The notes under the pieces: generated by a model
Seen by the model: only the letters and a program-made list of their open reading frames with translations
Told to the model about the DNA's origin: nothing
Database searches by the model: none
Position numbers and translations under genes: made by a program
Assembly (NCBI GenBank): GCA_037693485.1
Contig: CM075345.1
Span: 105,890,001-105,954,000 of the forward strand
Origin: Kitagawia praeruptora
Lineage: Eukaryota > Streptophyta > Magnoliopsida > Apiales > Apiaceae
DNA: 64,000 nucleotides
Reading direction: 5' to 3'
In this document: positions 56,034-64,000 of the stretch, piece by piece
Layout of the letters: every line of letters starts with the position of its first letter
How positions within the stretch are numbered: position 1 is the stretch's first letter

Positions 56034-57434
56034 CTAGTCAAAACTAGAGACCATTCCTAGTTCATTGACCAGTCTTGTAAATGTAGCTTCACTCAATGGC
56101 TTGGTGAAGATATCTGCAAGTTGTTGTTCTGTAGACACAAAGTGAAGCTCAATGTTCCCTTCCTCTACATGCTCTCTGATGAAGTGATACCTTATGCTGA
56201 TGTGCTTTGTCATTGAATGTTGTACTGGATTACCTGTCATTGCAATAGCACTTTGATTATCACAGTAAATAGGTATCTTGGTATACCTTAATCCATAATC
56301 CAGCAGTTGATTCTTCATCCATAAAATCTGTGCACAGCAGCTACCAGCAGCAATATACTCTGCTTCAGCTGTAGATGTAGATATTGACTTCTGTTTCTTG
56401 TTGTACCAGGAAACAAGTCTGTCACCCAGAAATTGACAACTTCCACTGGTGCTTTTTCTGTCTATCTTACATCCAGCAAAGTCTGCATCAGAGTAACCAA
56501 GAAGTTTAAACTCTGATTCTCTTGGATACCACAGCCCCAAAGTCATAGTGCCCTTGAGGTACTTGAATATCCTCTTTACTGCTGTTAAATGTGGTTCTCT
56601 TGGATCTGCCTGGAACCTTGCACACAAACAAGTTGCATACATTATATCAGGTCTGCTAGCTGTCAAATAGAGTAAAGAACCAATCATTCCTCTGTAACTT
56701 GTCATATCTACTGATGACCCTGCATCTTTGTCCAATTTTGTTGCAGTTGCCATGGGAGTTGTTGCAGATGAACAATCAAGCATACCAAATTTCTTGAGAA
56801 GGTTTCTGGTATATTTTGCTTGATTTATAAAAATTCCATCAACTGTTTGCTTCACCTGTAGGCCTAGAAAATAACTAAGCTCTCCCATCATACTCATTTG
56901 ATATCTAGACTGCATGAGTTTGGCAAACTTCTTGCAGAGTTTATCATTAGTAGACCCAAAAATAATGTCATCCACATATATCTGAACCAAAAGCAAGTCA
57001 CTACCATTTTGGAAGTAAAACAGAGTTTTGTCAATAGTACCTCTGTTAAATCCACTTTCTAGTAGAAATTTGGCAAGGGTTTCATACCATGCCCTTGGTG
57101 CCTGCTTAAGTCCATAGAGTGCCTTGTCTAACCTGTAGACATAATCTGGATATTTTGGATCTATAAACCCTGGTGGTTGTTCCACAAACACTTCTTCTTC
57201 AAGTTTTCCATTTTCTTGCAGAAGGCAGATTGCTTCTGTCATCATGTGATCCTCCCCCTTGATCCATGCTCTCCTGATTTTCTTGGTGCCTTTCTTCATT
57301 TTCTGATGCTCCCCCTTAATGTGACTGCTCAGAATTATCAATTGAGTCAACAGAGTTTGATTCAGAATCATCAATTGAGTCACTTTCAGTGTTTGACTTA
57401 TCACTTTGATGTGATTCTTCATGCTCCCCCTCAA
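56034..57434 (-). pseudogene. Copia RT (N-terminally deleted) and RNase H
   Basis: 466 codons. After a linker the frame enters RT at LEEEVFVEQPPGF, with LDKALYGLKQAPRAWYETL, catalytic VQIYVDDIIFGST (about 56960), MMGELSYFLGLQV and SLLYLTASRPDIMYA. RNase H follows: LLGYSDADFAGCKIDRKST, STAEAEYIAAGSCCAQILW, YCDNQSAIAM, IRYHFIREHVEEGNI and LADIFTKPL. The usual 120 or so residues before LEEEVF, including the 'W..A...E...' start and the 'YQMDVKSAFLNG' motif with the first catalytic Asp, are absent. A short unrelated linker (about 57240-57330) stands there. So RT cannot be active, though RNase H looks whole. Confidence 0.92.
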
Positions 57435-58896
57435 CTGGTTCTTCCCTTGTTTCTGATTGAAGAGTTTCTTCAGTATTTACCAGTAGAGGTTCAGAGTTTA
57501 GATCAACAGAGTTTGTCAAATCAGTCTGATCAGAGTTTACTTTTTCAGAGAATAAATCTTCATTTTCAAAGTGCAGTTGATCATGTTCATTGACATCTTC
57601 AAGTCCAGTTATTTTCTTGTCATCAAATGACACATGAATTGATTCCATGATCACTCTAGTTCTCAGATTATAAACTCTGAACGCCTTTGTTGACAGTGGA
57701 TAGCCAACAAAAATTCCTTCATCTGCCTTTAGGTCAAACTTGGTCAACTGTTCAGGATGAGTCTTCAACACAAAGCATTTGCATCCAAAAATATGAAAAT
57801 ATTTTAGATTTGGCTTTTTCTTTTTCACCATTTCATATGGTGTTTTACCATGCTTGTTGATCAGTGTTGCATTTTGAGTAAAACAAGCAGTTTGAACTGC
57901 TTCTGCCCAGAAATATGTTGGCAACTTTGCTTCATCTAGCATGGTTCTGGCAGCTTCTAACAAGGTTCTGTTCTTTCTCTCCACTACACCATTTTGTTGT
58001 GGAGTGCCAGGTGCAGAAAACTCTTGTTTTATCCCTTTACTCTTGCAAAATTCTTCCATAGATGAATTCCTGAACTCAGTTCCATTGTCACTTCTGATTA
58101 TCTTCACTTGATTCTCTGACCCTTTTTCCAGTTGTAATATATGTTCTGTCAGTGTTAATGCAGTTTCATCCTTCTTTGCAAGAAAATATACCCATGTGAA
58201 CCTGGTATATTCATCAACAATGACCAGAGCATATTTCTTCTTTCCAAGAGACATTACATTCACTGGACCAAAAAGATCAACATGTAGTAGATGATAAGGA
58301 TCAACAATTGAAGACTCAGATTTGCTTTTGAAGGAAACTTTTCTCTGTTTAGCCTTTTGACAAGAATCACACAGTCCTTCTACATTCAACAAGGACTTTG
58401 GTAGACCTCTTACAAGATCATTCTTGATTAGCTCATTGATGTTGTTCAGGTTCAAATGAGAGAGTTTCTTGTGCCATTTCCAACTCTCTTCACTGGACAT
58501 CCTTGTAGACAGACACACTGCTTTGCCATCAGTGTTTGTTGACAATTTGATTTCATAGATGTTATTGTGTCTGTTTCCAACTAGAGCAACTTTCCCTGTA
58601 GATTTACTGATCACTTGACAATATTCAGGCTGAAAATCCACATGATATCCTCTGTCACAGATTTGACTCACAGATAGCAGATCATGCTTGAGTCCTGGAA
58701 CAAGAGCTACATTTGTGATGATGACATTTCCAAGATTAATATTGCCATATCCCAGTGTATGTCCTATGTTGCCATCTCCATAGGAAACTTCTGGGCCAGC
58801 CTTCTCCTCAAACTCTGATAGCAGGGCTTTATTTCCTGTCATGTGTCCTGAACATCCACTGTCCACAACTAGGGTACTAACCCTGGTGCCCTGCAA
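57316..58896 (-). CDS. Copia protease and integrase
   Basis: 526 codons, intact. Protease: VVDSGCSGHMTGNKALL near residue 10. Integrase zinc region: WKWHKKLSHLNLNNINELI and LCDSCQKAKQ. Core: LLHVDLFGPV, IIRSDNGTEFRN and GVVERKNRTLLEAARTML, giving the D-D-E set, then FWAEAVQTACFTQNA and IFGCKCFVLK. The C-terminal 110 residues are Ser/Asp/Glu/Asn-rich (SIDDSESNSVDSIDNSEQ). The phase differs from gag upstream and from RT downstream. A TGA precedes the protease frame, so a frame change or RNA processing would be needed to make Gag-Pol. Confidence 0.92.
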   Translation of the reverse strand: MQGTRVSTLVVDSGCSGHMTGNKALLSEFEEKAGPEVSYGDGNIGHTLGYGNINLGNVIITNVALVPGLKHDLLSVSQICDRGYHVDFQPEYCQVISKSTGKVALVGNRHNNIYEIKLSTNTDGKAVCLSTRMSSEESWKWHKKLSHLNLNNINELIKNDLVRGLPKSLLNVEGLCDSCQKAKQRKVSFKSKSESSIVDPYHLLHVDLFGPVNVMSLGKKKYALVIVDEYTRFTWVYFLAKKDETALTLTEHILQLEKGSENQVKIIRSDNGTEFRNSSMEEFCKSKGIKQEFSAPGTPQQNGVVERKNRTLLEAARTMLDEAKLPTYFWAEAVQTACFTQNATLINKHGKTPYEMVKKKKPNLKYFHIFGCKCFVLKTHPEQLTKFDLKADEGIFVGYPLSTKAFRVYNLRTRVIMESIHVSFDDKKITGLEDVNEHDQLHFENEDLFSEKVNSDQTDLTNSVDLNSEPLLVNTEETLQSETREEPVEGEHEESHQSDKSNTESDSIDDSESNSVDSIDNSEQSH

Positions 58897-58906
58897 TCAC
58901 AAACAA

Positions 58907-61144
58907 TCACTGATTATTAGTTTTAAGGATCCAGACTTGCTTGGATCCTTTGGCTTTCTTAAATCTGTTAGCTTTTGCAGCGGAATTTTCATTAACAGAG
59001 TTTAAGCTAACTTTTTCAGAGTTTACATTTGCAGAGTTTACTTTAACCCATTTCAAATTTGGCTTGGGTTCATAGTAATTATAGTAAATAGCATGATAAT
59101 CTCTGCAAGTGTAAATAGAATGCCAAGTACTTCCACAGTGTTTGCATAAAGTCTGTGGTCTAGTTCTCACATAATCACTCTTTACTGCAGTTTTAGAGGG
59201 CAAAGAATTAATGTTCTTATTCTTACTGCAGAAACTAGCAAGATGATTAGTGCTACCACAATTAAAGCATGTTTTTCTAGGAGCTAATGAAGCAAGTATT
59301 GGCTTAATTCCTGATGTGATGCCTACTTTTCCATTTTTGTTTTTCTTAGGCAATCTCTGTTTGTTGACAGATTTTATCTCCTTAAGCTTATGCTTGAGTT
59401 GTTTATCTGTCATTAAACCAATGTTAGCCTCTTTAACAAAAGTTTTAGCATATGACTCTCTAACAGCCTTTTTCTGTGCTTCAGTCTTAGGTCCACCTGT
59501 TCCCATGACATTTCCCTCAGATGAACAATGTGGTCTCACCTTTACCTGATTTTCAAATCTAAGTTCATCTCCTACAGAGTAACCTAGACCTACTGTATCT
59601 GACTGAAACACTTCTTGAGTGTCTTTACCAGAGTGTGTCCAAGTTTTAATGATGTGTTTAGTATCCTCCAATTCAGATTCTAGTTGCTTATACTTTCCTA
59701 GCAACTCCTGTTCAATAAACACTGCATCATCTCTCTCTTTTTGAATTTTATTCATGTTCTCTAGCTGTTCCTCAACAAGTTTATTTCTTTCTTTGAGTTG
59801 AGAACACTCAGACTTTATCCTCTCATTTTCTATAGTCTGATCCCTATAACTGATATGCAATGCCTTAAGATAAATTCTCAATTCAGTTATATTATCAGTG
59901 TTATAAGCATAGGTAGTTGGAGGTACCTTGAGATCATCACTTTCAGTCTGAGTAGTAGCCATGAGAGCATAGTTGACTTCCTCATCTGAATCTGAAGTGT
60001 CTGCCCAATCTCTGCCTTTGGTGTAGAGTGCCTTTTCAGTTTTACCCTTCTTGCACTCAGGAGCATAGTGACCCATCTCCTTACACTTGTAGCATTGAAT
60101 TTCAGACTTATCTTTCTTACCAGATTTGAAGTCCTTTCCCTCAGCTTTCTTGAAATTCTTCTTGTCAGACTTTGAGTAGTCCCTGGAGAATCTCTTTCCC
60201 TTCTTGAAGTTCTTGTATCCCATCTTCTTGAAGGTCTTTACCATCAATGCAGCCATTTGCATCATCTCTTCATCATCTTCAGAATCAGATGATTCATCTG
60301 TGTTTGAGTCAACATCAGTGTTTGATGACTCATTCTCTGAATGTATGACTAAGGCTTTCCCTTTTGCCTTTCTCCTTGATGCCTCCTTCTTTGATGGTTT
60401 CTCCTCAACCTTAAGTGCAACAGACTTTGACTTTCTACTTGATCTTTTATTTCTCTGCTCCAATTCCAATTCATGGGTTTTGAGCAGTCCATAAATTTCA
60501 TCAATCTCTGTTTCACCAAGTTCATAATTATCTCTTATAGTGGTTGTTTTCACATCCCACTTTTCAGGTAGAGAAAGAAGAAACTTGAGATTTGAGTCTT
60601 CTAAATCATACTCTTTGTTAACCAATGACAAATCATTGAGCAGTTTGCAGAATCTGTCAAATGTTTCTGTCATGGTTTCATCATACTTTGCCTCAAAGTG
60701 CTCATACTCCTGAGTGAGTATGTTTCTTCTATTTTTCTTGATTGCAGGAGTTCCTTGACACCTAACCTCAAGTGCAACCCATATTTCCTTTGCAGTTGTG
60801 CAGTTAATCACTTTATTAGACATAACATTGTCTAATGCACTGTGAAGTAAATGTCTCACTTTTGCATCCTTTGCAATAGATGAAAGATCCTCAGCAGTTA
60901 GATCTTTCTTTTCCTTTGGAATGACCTTTGATTCCTCACCAGCAGCAGCAGCAGTTAATTTTGTTGGTTTGTGAGGTCCTTCATATATTCTATCAAGGTA
61001 TTCTGGATCTGTAGCTTCCAGAAACATGGTCATTTTCACCTTCCAAATTGCATACTCTGATGGCCTAAGTATAGGAACCCTTATTGTCTCATACCTACTA
61101 ACAGTAGTAGGGGCTTTCTCAGATGGTGGAGGTATCTCTGCCAT
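58907..61144 (-). CDS. Copia gag
   Basis: 745 codons, intact, starting MAEIPPPSEKAPTTVSRYE 49 bp inside the primer site. The N-terminal capsid-like region shows YAIWKVKMTMFLEATDPEYL, ALDNVMSNKVINCTTAKEIW and YEHFEAKYDETMTETFDRF. A zinc knuckle CYKCKEMGHYAPEC is near residue 350. A coiled coil lies about 440-520 (KSECSQLKERNKLVEEQLEN). Two further Cys/His knuckles near the end are CFNCGSTNHLASFC and CKHCGSTWHSIYTC. The long gag with a central coiled coil fits the SIRE lineage. It would form the virus-like particle in the cytoplasm. Confidence 0.93.
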   Translation of the reverse strand: MAEIPPPSEKAPTTVSRYETIRVPILRPSEYAIWKVKMTMFLEATDPEYLDRIYEGPHKPTKLTAAAAGEESKVIPKEKKDLTAEDLSSIAKDAKVRHLLHSALDNVMSNKVINCTTAKEIWVALEVRCQGTPAIKKNRRNILTQEYEHFEAKYDETMTETFDRFCKLLNDLSLVNKEYDLEDSNLKFLLSLPEKWDVKTTTIRDNYELGETEIDEIYGLLKTHELELEQRNKRSSRKSKSVALKVEEKPSKKEASRRKAKGKALVIHSENESSNTDVDSNTDESSDSEDDEEMMQMAALMVKTFKKMGYKNFKKGKRFSRDYSKSDKKNFKKAEGKDFKSGKKDKSEIQCYKCKEMGHYAPECKKGKTEKALYTKGRDWADTSDSDEEVNYALMATTQTESDDLKVPPTTYAYNTDNITELRIYLKALHISYRDQTIENERIKSECSQLKERNKLVEEQLENMNKIQKERDDAVFIEQELLGKYKQLESELEDTKHIIKTWTHSGKDTQEVFQSDTVGLGYSVGDELRFENQVKVRPHCSSEGNVMGTGGPKTEAQKKAVRESYAKTFVKEANIGLMTDKQLKHKLKEIKSVNKQRLPKKNKNGKVGITSGIKPILASLAPRKTCFNCGSTNHLASFCSKNKNINSLPSKTAVKSDYVRTRPQTLCKHCGSTWHSIYTCRDYHAIYYNYYEPKPNLKWVKVNSANVNSEKVSLNSVNENSAAKANRFKKAKGSKQVWILKTNNQ

Positions 61145-61192
61145 TGATTACTCTTGTGTTTGGATCTTTAACTGTAATAAAGTAACAGATTA

Positions 61193-61205
61193 GGCTCTGA
61201 TACCA
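61193..61205 (-). promoter_or_regulatory. Primer-binding site of the Copia element
   Basis: Minus strand reads TGGTATCAGAGCC two bases inside the 5' LTR, complementary to initiator methionine tRNA. Confidence 0.95.
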
Positions 61206-61207
61206 CT

Positions 61208-61718
61208 TGTTAGGTCGAATACACAATAAGCAATCAAATACTGTATGAGTAACTTAACAAGAACACACTATTTAACAATTAAAAACTGTTTGGAATTAAT
61301 AATTCCTCTCTCGGTGATGTAAATATCACAGAGAGCTGCTTAGGTTACAATCAATAGATTTCTCAATGTTCGACTACCCTTCTAGGGTTAACCTAACTGT
61401 ATTTATAGAACATACAGCTTCGTACAATCAGTAACTGATTCTCCTAAAATCAAGCTATACAATTGATATCAATCACGATTGCTCAAGTCTTCCAAGTCAA
61501 CTCAATCTCTTTGACAGCTTTCCAATCTTCAAAGATATTGCTTCCATATTTATCTCAAATCAATCTTCAAACACTGTTGACTCTTCAGACAATCCCGCTA
61601 CAGAGTTTAACAATCTCTGTTGCGCTTCCAGTCAGTGTTTAACTAAACTCTGACTGCTTCCAGCTAAACTCTGTTTTCTGACTTTAGCTTCCAAACACTG
61701 TTTTCATCAATCATTTCT

Positions 61719-61722
<4 letters not shown>
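61208..61722 (-). repeat. 5' LTR of the Copia element
   Basis: 515 bp, one substitution from the other LTR by eye. A TATTTATAGA-type box (complement TCTATAAATA, about 61398-61408) is placed as a promoter for leftward transcription. Confidence 0.97.
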
Positions 61723-61749
<27 letters not shown>

Positions 61750-61754
<5 letters not shown>

Positions 61755-61885
61755 CAAAAAAGAGATCGAAAATGACAGTTGAAAAATGGAAATTTCTTAT
61801 GCAACTGAATGCAACCACATGCAACTAAATTTCTGATTTCAAGTTCCATTTTTCAAATGTCATTTTCGACCTCTTTTTTGAACTA
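61750..61885. mobile_element. Hairpin MITE, intact copy 1
   Basis: 136 bp. Terminal inverted repeats of about 45 bp: TAGTTCAAAAAAGAGATCGA at the left and its complement at the right. The core is CTTATGCAACTGAATGCAAC, CACATGCAACTAAATTTCTG. Flanked by TATA runs, consistent with a TA target. No coding sequence. Confidence 0.93.
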
Positions 61886-61891
61886 TATATA

Positions 61892-62027
61892 TAGTTCAAA
61901 AAAGAGATCGAAAATGACAGTTGAAAAATGGAACTTTCTTATGCAACTGAATGCAACCACATGCAACTAAATTTCTGATTTCAAGTTCCATTTTTCAGTT
62001 GTCATTTTCGACCTCTTTTTTGAACTA
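61892..62027. mobile_element. Hairpin MITE, intact copy 2
   Basis: 136 bp, same ends and core as the neighbour six bases to the left, with a few differences. Tandem insertion or duplication through the TA run is likely. Confidence 0.93.
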
Positions 62028-62068
62028 TTTATATATAACATATATATATATATACATAGTTCAAAAAA

Positions 62069-62206
62069 TATGTATGTTCTCACTGTTTTCACACTAACAT
62101 GTGTTCTCACTGGAGCGTGACCTCTTTTTTTAACTATATATATATATATAGAGTCACGCTCCAGTAAGAACACATGTTAGTGTGAGAACAGTGAGAACAT
62201 ACATAT
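62069..62206. mobile_element. Near-perfect hairpin, ATGTTCTCAC family
   Basis: TATGTATGTTCTCACTGTTT, AACATGTGTTCTCACTGGAG and CGTGAC at the left pair with GTCACGCTCCAG, AACACATGTTAGTGTGAG and GTGAGAACATACATA at the right. The loop holds CTCTTTTTTTAACTA plus AT repeat, which is the right end of the neighbouring MITE family, so one element may have entered another. RNA from here would be a ~60-bp duplex. Confidence 0.85.
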
Positions 62207-62207
62207 T

Positions 62208-62453
62208 CACCACATTTCAAGCTATTTTAAAGTGCCTCGCTAGGGGCACCTTCACAAAAAAGTCTTATAATTCTACCCTCTATCTATTCATAAAAAATTT
62301 AAAAAAAAATTGGTGCCACGTCATCATTTTTAATTCTTTTTTAATTTTTTTTTAAACTTTTTTGTTTGATGAATGGATAAAGGGTAAAATTATAAGATTT
62401 TTTCGTATTGGGTGCCCCTGGCGAGCCCCTTTAGATTAGCTTGAAATGTGGTG
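62208..62453. mobile_element. Foldback MITE with TTTCAAGCTA ends
   Basis: Ends CACCACATTTCAAGCTA and TAGCTTGAAATGTGGTG are inverted. Further in, GTGCCTCGCTAGGGGCACC pairs with GGTGCCCCTGGCGAGCCCC, and AAAGTCTTATAATT with AATTATAAGATTTT. 246 bp, non-coding. Confidence 0.85.
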
Positions 62454-62497
62454 TTCTCATTGTTCTCCAACATATAAATGTTCTCACCTGAAACATA

Positions 62498-62499
<2 letters not shown>

Positions 62500-62548
<49 letters not shown>
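62500..62548. repeat. (AT)n microsatellite
   Basis: About 48 bp of AT dinucleotides left of a further hairpin-MITE relative. Confidence 0.95.
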
Positions 62549-62554
<6 letters not shown>

Positions 62555-62720
62555 AAAAAAGAGGTCGAAAATGACAACTGGAAAATGGAACTTGAAATCA
62601 GCAACTGAATGCAACCACATGCAACTAAATGCAACCACAGGCAACTAAATTTGCATTCAGTTGAATATGGCCCCTGGCGGGGCCTTGCAACCCAAATCCA
62701 CAAAAATCATCCTACCTTAA
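62549..62720. mobile_element. Hairpin-MITE relative with GC palindrome
   Basis: The left end TAGTTAAAAAAAGAGGTCGA matches the MITE family. The core repeats ATGCAACCACATGCAACTAA and holds GGCCCCTGGCGGGGCC (62667-62682), then TTGCAACCCAAATCC, which is the complement of the module at 20700-21004. The right terminal repeat is replaced by the Helitron end at 62727. Confidence 0.75.
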
Positions 62721-62726
62721 AAAAAA

Positions 62727-64000
62727 CTAGTCGATTGCCACGCTTCGCGGCGGCATTACAATATTTTTTTTAAAAATCAATAAATTTATGTTATATTATA
62801 ATATTAATATTAAATTTTAATAATTAAATAATTTTCTCTAATGAATCGATTTCTTGTTAAACATGATTTCTTTCGATTGAGCCGTTCTTTCGTTAAAACC
62901 GAAATCCCAACTTTAACATATATTATAAAGACTTATATAATAAATTTTATCCATAAAATCGAACCGTAAAAATAAAAAAAATTATGTCATCGGTATCAAA
63001 TTCTAATAGCTAATATAATCTTTTCTAGTGAGTCGTCATCCCGTTAAATACGTTTCGAGCCGCTCTTATTTGGAATCGAAATTTTAACTTCATTAACTAA
63101 AGAGAGTAAATCCCAATTTTTATATTCCTTAAACTTACAGCTTCCGCATGGGAATGTCTTTCTGTTATGTTAACATATCAGAAAAAAAAAACGAAGACTT
63201 TTTGTTACGGGATGTTAAATTTGTGGATATATTTTCATAATGCAAGTATAACTAAGTTGTATAAAAAAAATTAAAATAAAGGATTTCTAAGAAAAAATTA
63301 TATAGTTTTAAAAAAATTGTATAAGATGTCTCCACCGTACTTGTATTCTATTTCAAATAAAATATTTTATTATATGTATTCCTTATATATCCAAACATTT
63401 TTTTTACGATCTTCTCTAATGAACCGTTTTCGCGTTAAACACGATTGTTACTATTGATCCGTTCTCTCGTTAAAATAAAAAACATAAGTTTTACATATAT
63501 CACTTGTATGATAATGTTTATCCATAAAAATCAAATCCAAAAAATAAAATAAATTTATAACACCAATATGATATTTTAATAGCTAATACAATCTTTTATA
63601 GTGAGTCATCTTCCCGTTAAACACGTTTCGATCCGCTCTCATTTGGGATCAAAATTCCAACTTCATTACATATTATTGATGATACTTATCTTACATAACA
63701 ACTTACTCCTTAAAATCAAAACCTTAAAAATAGAGCAAATTCCAATTTATACTTATTATAGACTTTCTAAAAATTATGGAGTTTCAGAAAATGAAAACAC
63801 ATCTTATTTTCTTTTTATATATAGATACTCCTGTATTTATTTAGGATTCCTACATGACAATGTTCTTTTATTATGTTAATACATCAATTATTTTCTTTTT
63901 AAAAAACGATGACTTTTTTATGACAATGGTATTGAATTTATGAATAAATTTTCCTAATAAAAGTATAATAGAACTTTTATTTATATGTTTGTTCAATAAA
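62727..64000 (-). mobile_element. Helitron 3' end and interior (partial)
   Basis: Minus strand: imperfect hairpin GCCGCCGCGAAGCGTGGC, spacer AATCGA, CTAG (62730-62727), target T. The interior runs to the window end. No Rep/helicase or captured gene is seen in the visible 1.27 kb. Confidence 0.7.
62841..64000. repeat. ~575-bp tandem repeat with internal half-units
   Basis: Landmarks ATGAATCG/ATGAACCG at 62841 and 63419, and GTGAGTCGTC/GTGAGTCATC at 63028 and 63601, give a period of about 573-578 bp. Within each unit two blocks ~187 bp apart resemble each other (TCGTTAAA, GAGCCG, CGAAAT). The second copy runs off the window. Confidence 0.85.

Larger units (their letters stand above)
49656..61722 (-). 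mobile_element. SIRE-like Ty1/Copia retrotransposon with an extra ORF
   Basis: 12.07 kb. The LTRs are 515 bp, begin TGTTAGGTCG and end TTTCTAACA. TSD ATATA lies at 49651-49655 and 61723-61727, inside an AT run. Minus-strand order: 5' LTR, methionine-tRNA PBS, gag with three Cys/His knuckles, protease-integrase, RT-RNase H, a 2-kb spacer, a 1,242-codon ORF, polypurine tract, 3' LTR. The large gag, extended internal length and third ORF point to the SIRE/Maximus lineage. One LTR difference was seen (at about 49697 against 61249), so insertion is very recent. RT lacks its N-terminal half. Confidence 0.95.

Noticed and set aside
58900..58925. Possible intron between Copia gag and protease (GT...CAG)
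   Set aside because: The candidate would be about 20 bases, too short for a plant intron. A frame change or mutation is more likely.

Overview
The window is repeat-dominated nuclear DNA of a flowering plant, most probably a eudicot. The evidence is a GT/AG-intron gene with a plant-type diacylglycerol kinase C-terminus, AT-rich intergenic DNA, plant lineages of LTR retrotransposons (chromovirus, Athila, Tat, SIRE-like Copia), Helitrons ending in CTAG, a Mutator-like element and many MITEs. I cannot assign the family. No tRNA, rRNA, CRISPR array or bacterial-type operon was seen.

Layout. 1-1419: last three visible exons of a diacylglycerol kinase gene (+). 1889-2510: decayed glutamate-receptor-like fragment (-). 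2804-5091: nested non-autonomous Helitron modules (-) holding a foldback element. 5370-9029: a Helitron (+) with both ends visible, holding a second copy of that foldback element. 10208-18400: a decayed chromovirus (-) with 5-bp target duplication GTTGC; its left LTR carries a Mutator-like element and its gag start carries a hAT-type MITE. 18.8-27.1 kb: small DNA elements, foldbacks, Helitron ends and AT-rich spacers.

27163-46630 is a nested stack: a MITE split by a Tat-lineage Gypsy element (27180-46225, TSD GCTCT), whose gag is split by an Athila element (27803-38575, TSD ACGGA). 46665-49470 is a long-TIR foldback element full of small palindromes. 49656-61722 is a very young SIRE-like Copia element (TSD ATATA) with an intact extra 1,242-codon ORF and a reverse transcriptase that has lost its N-terminal half. 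61.75-62.72 kb is a run of hairpin MITEs. From 62727 to the window end another Helitron (-) contains a ~575-bp tandem repeat.

Only the kinase gene is a host gene with a likely cellular role. LTR differences counted by eye (Copia 1 in 515; Athila about 20 in 1,270; Tat about 12 in 519; chromovirus about 17 in 430) agree with the nesting order. The least explained material is the large intact Copia ORF, a short word (CAGAGTTTA/CAGTGTTTA) that recurs through every part of that same element, and several unrelated repeat families that each carry their own array of short palindromes.
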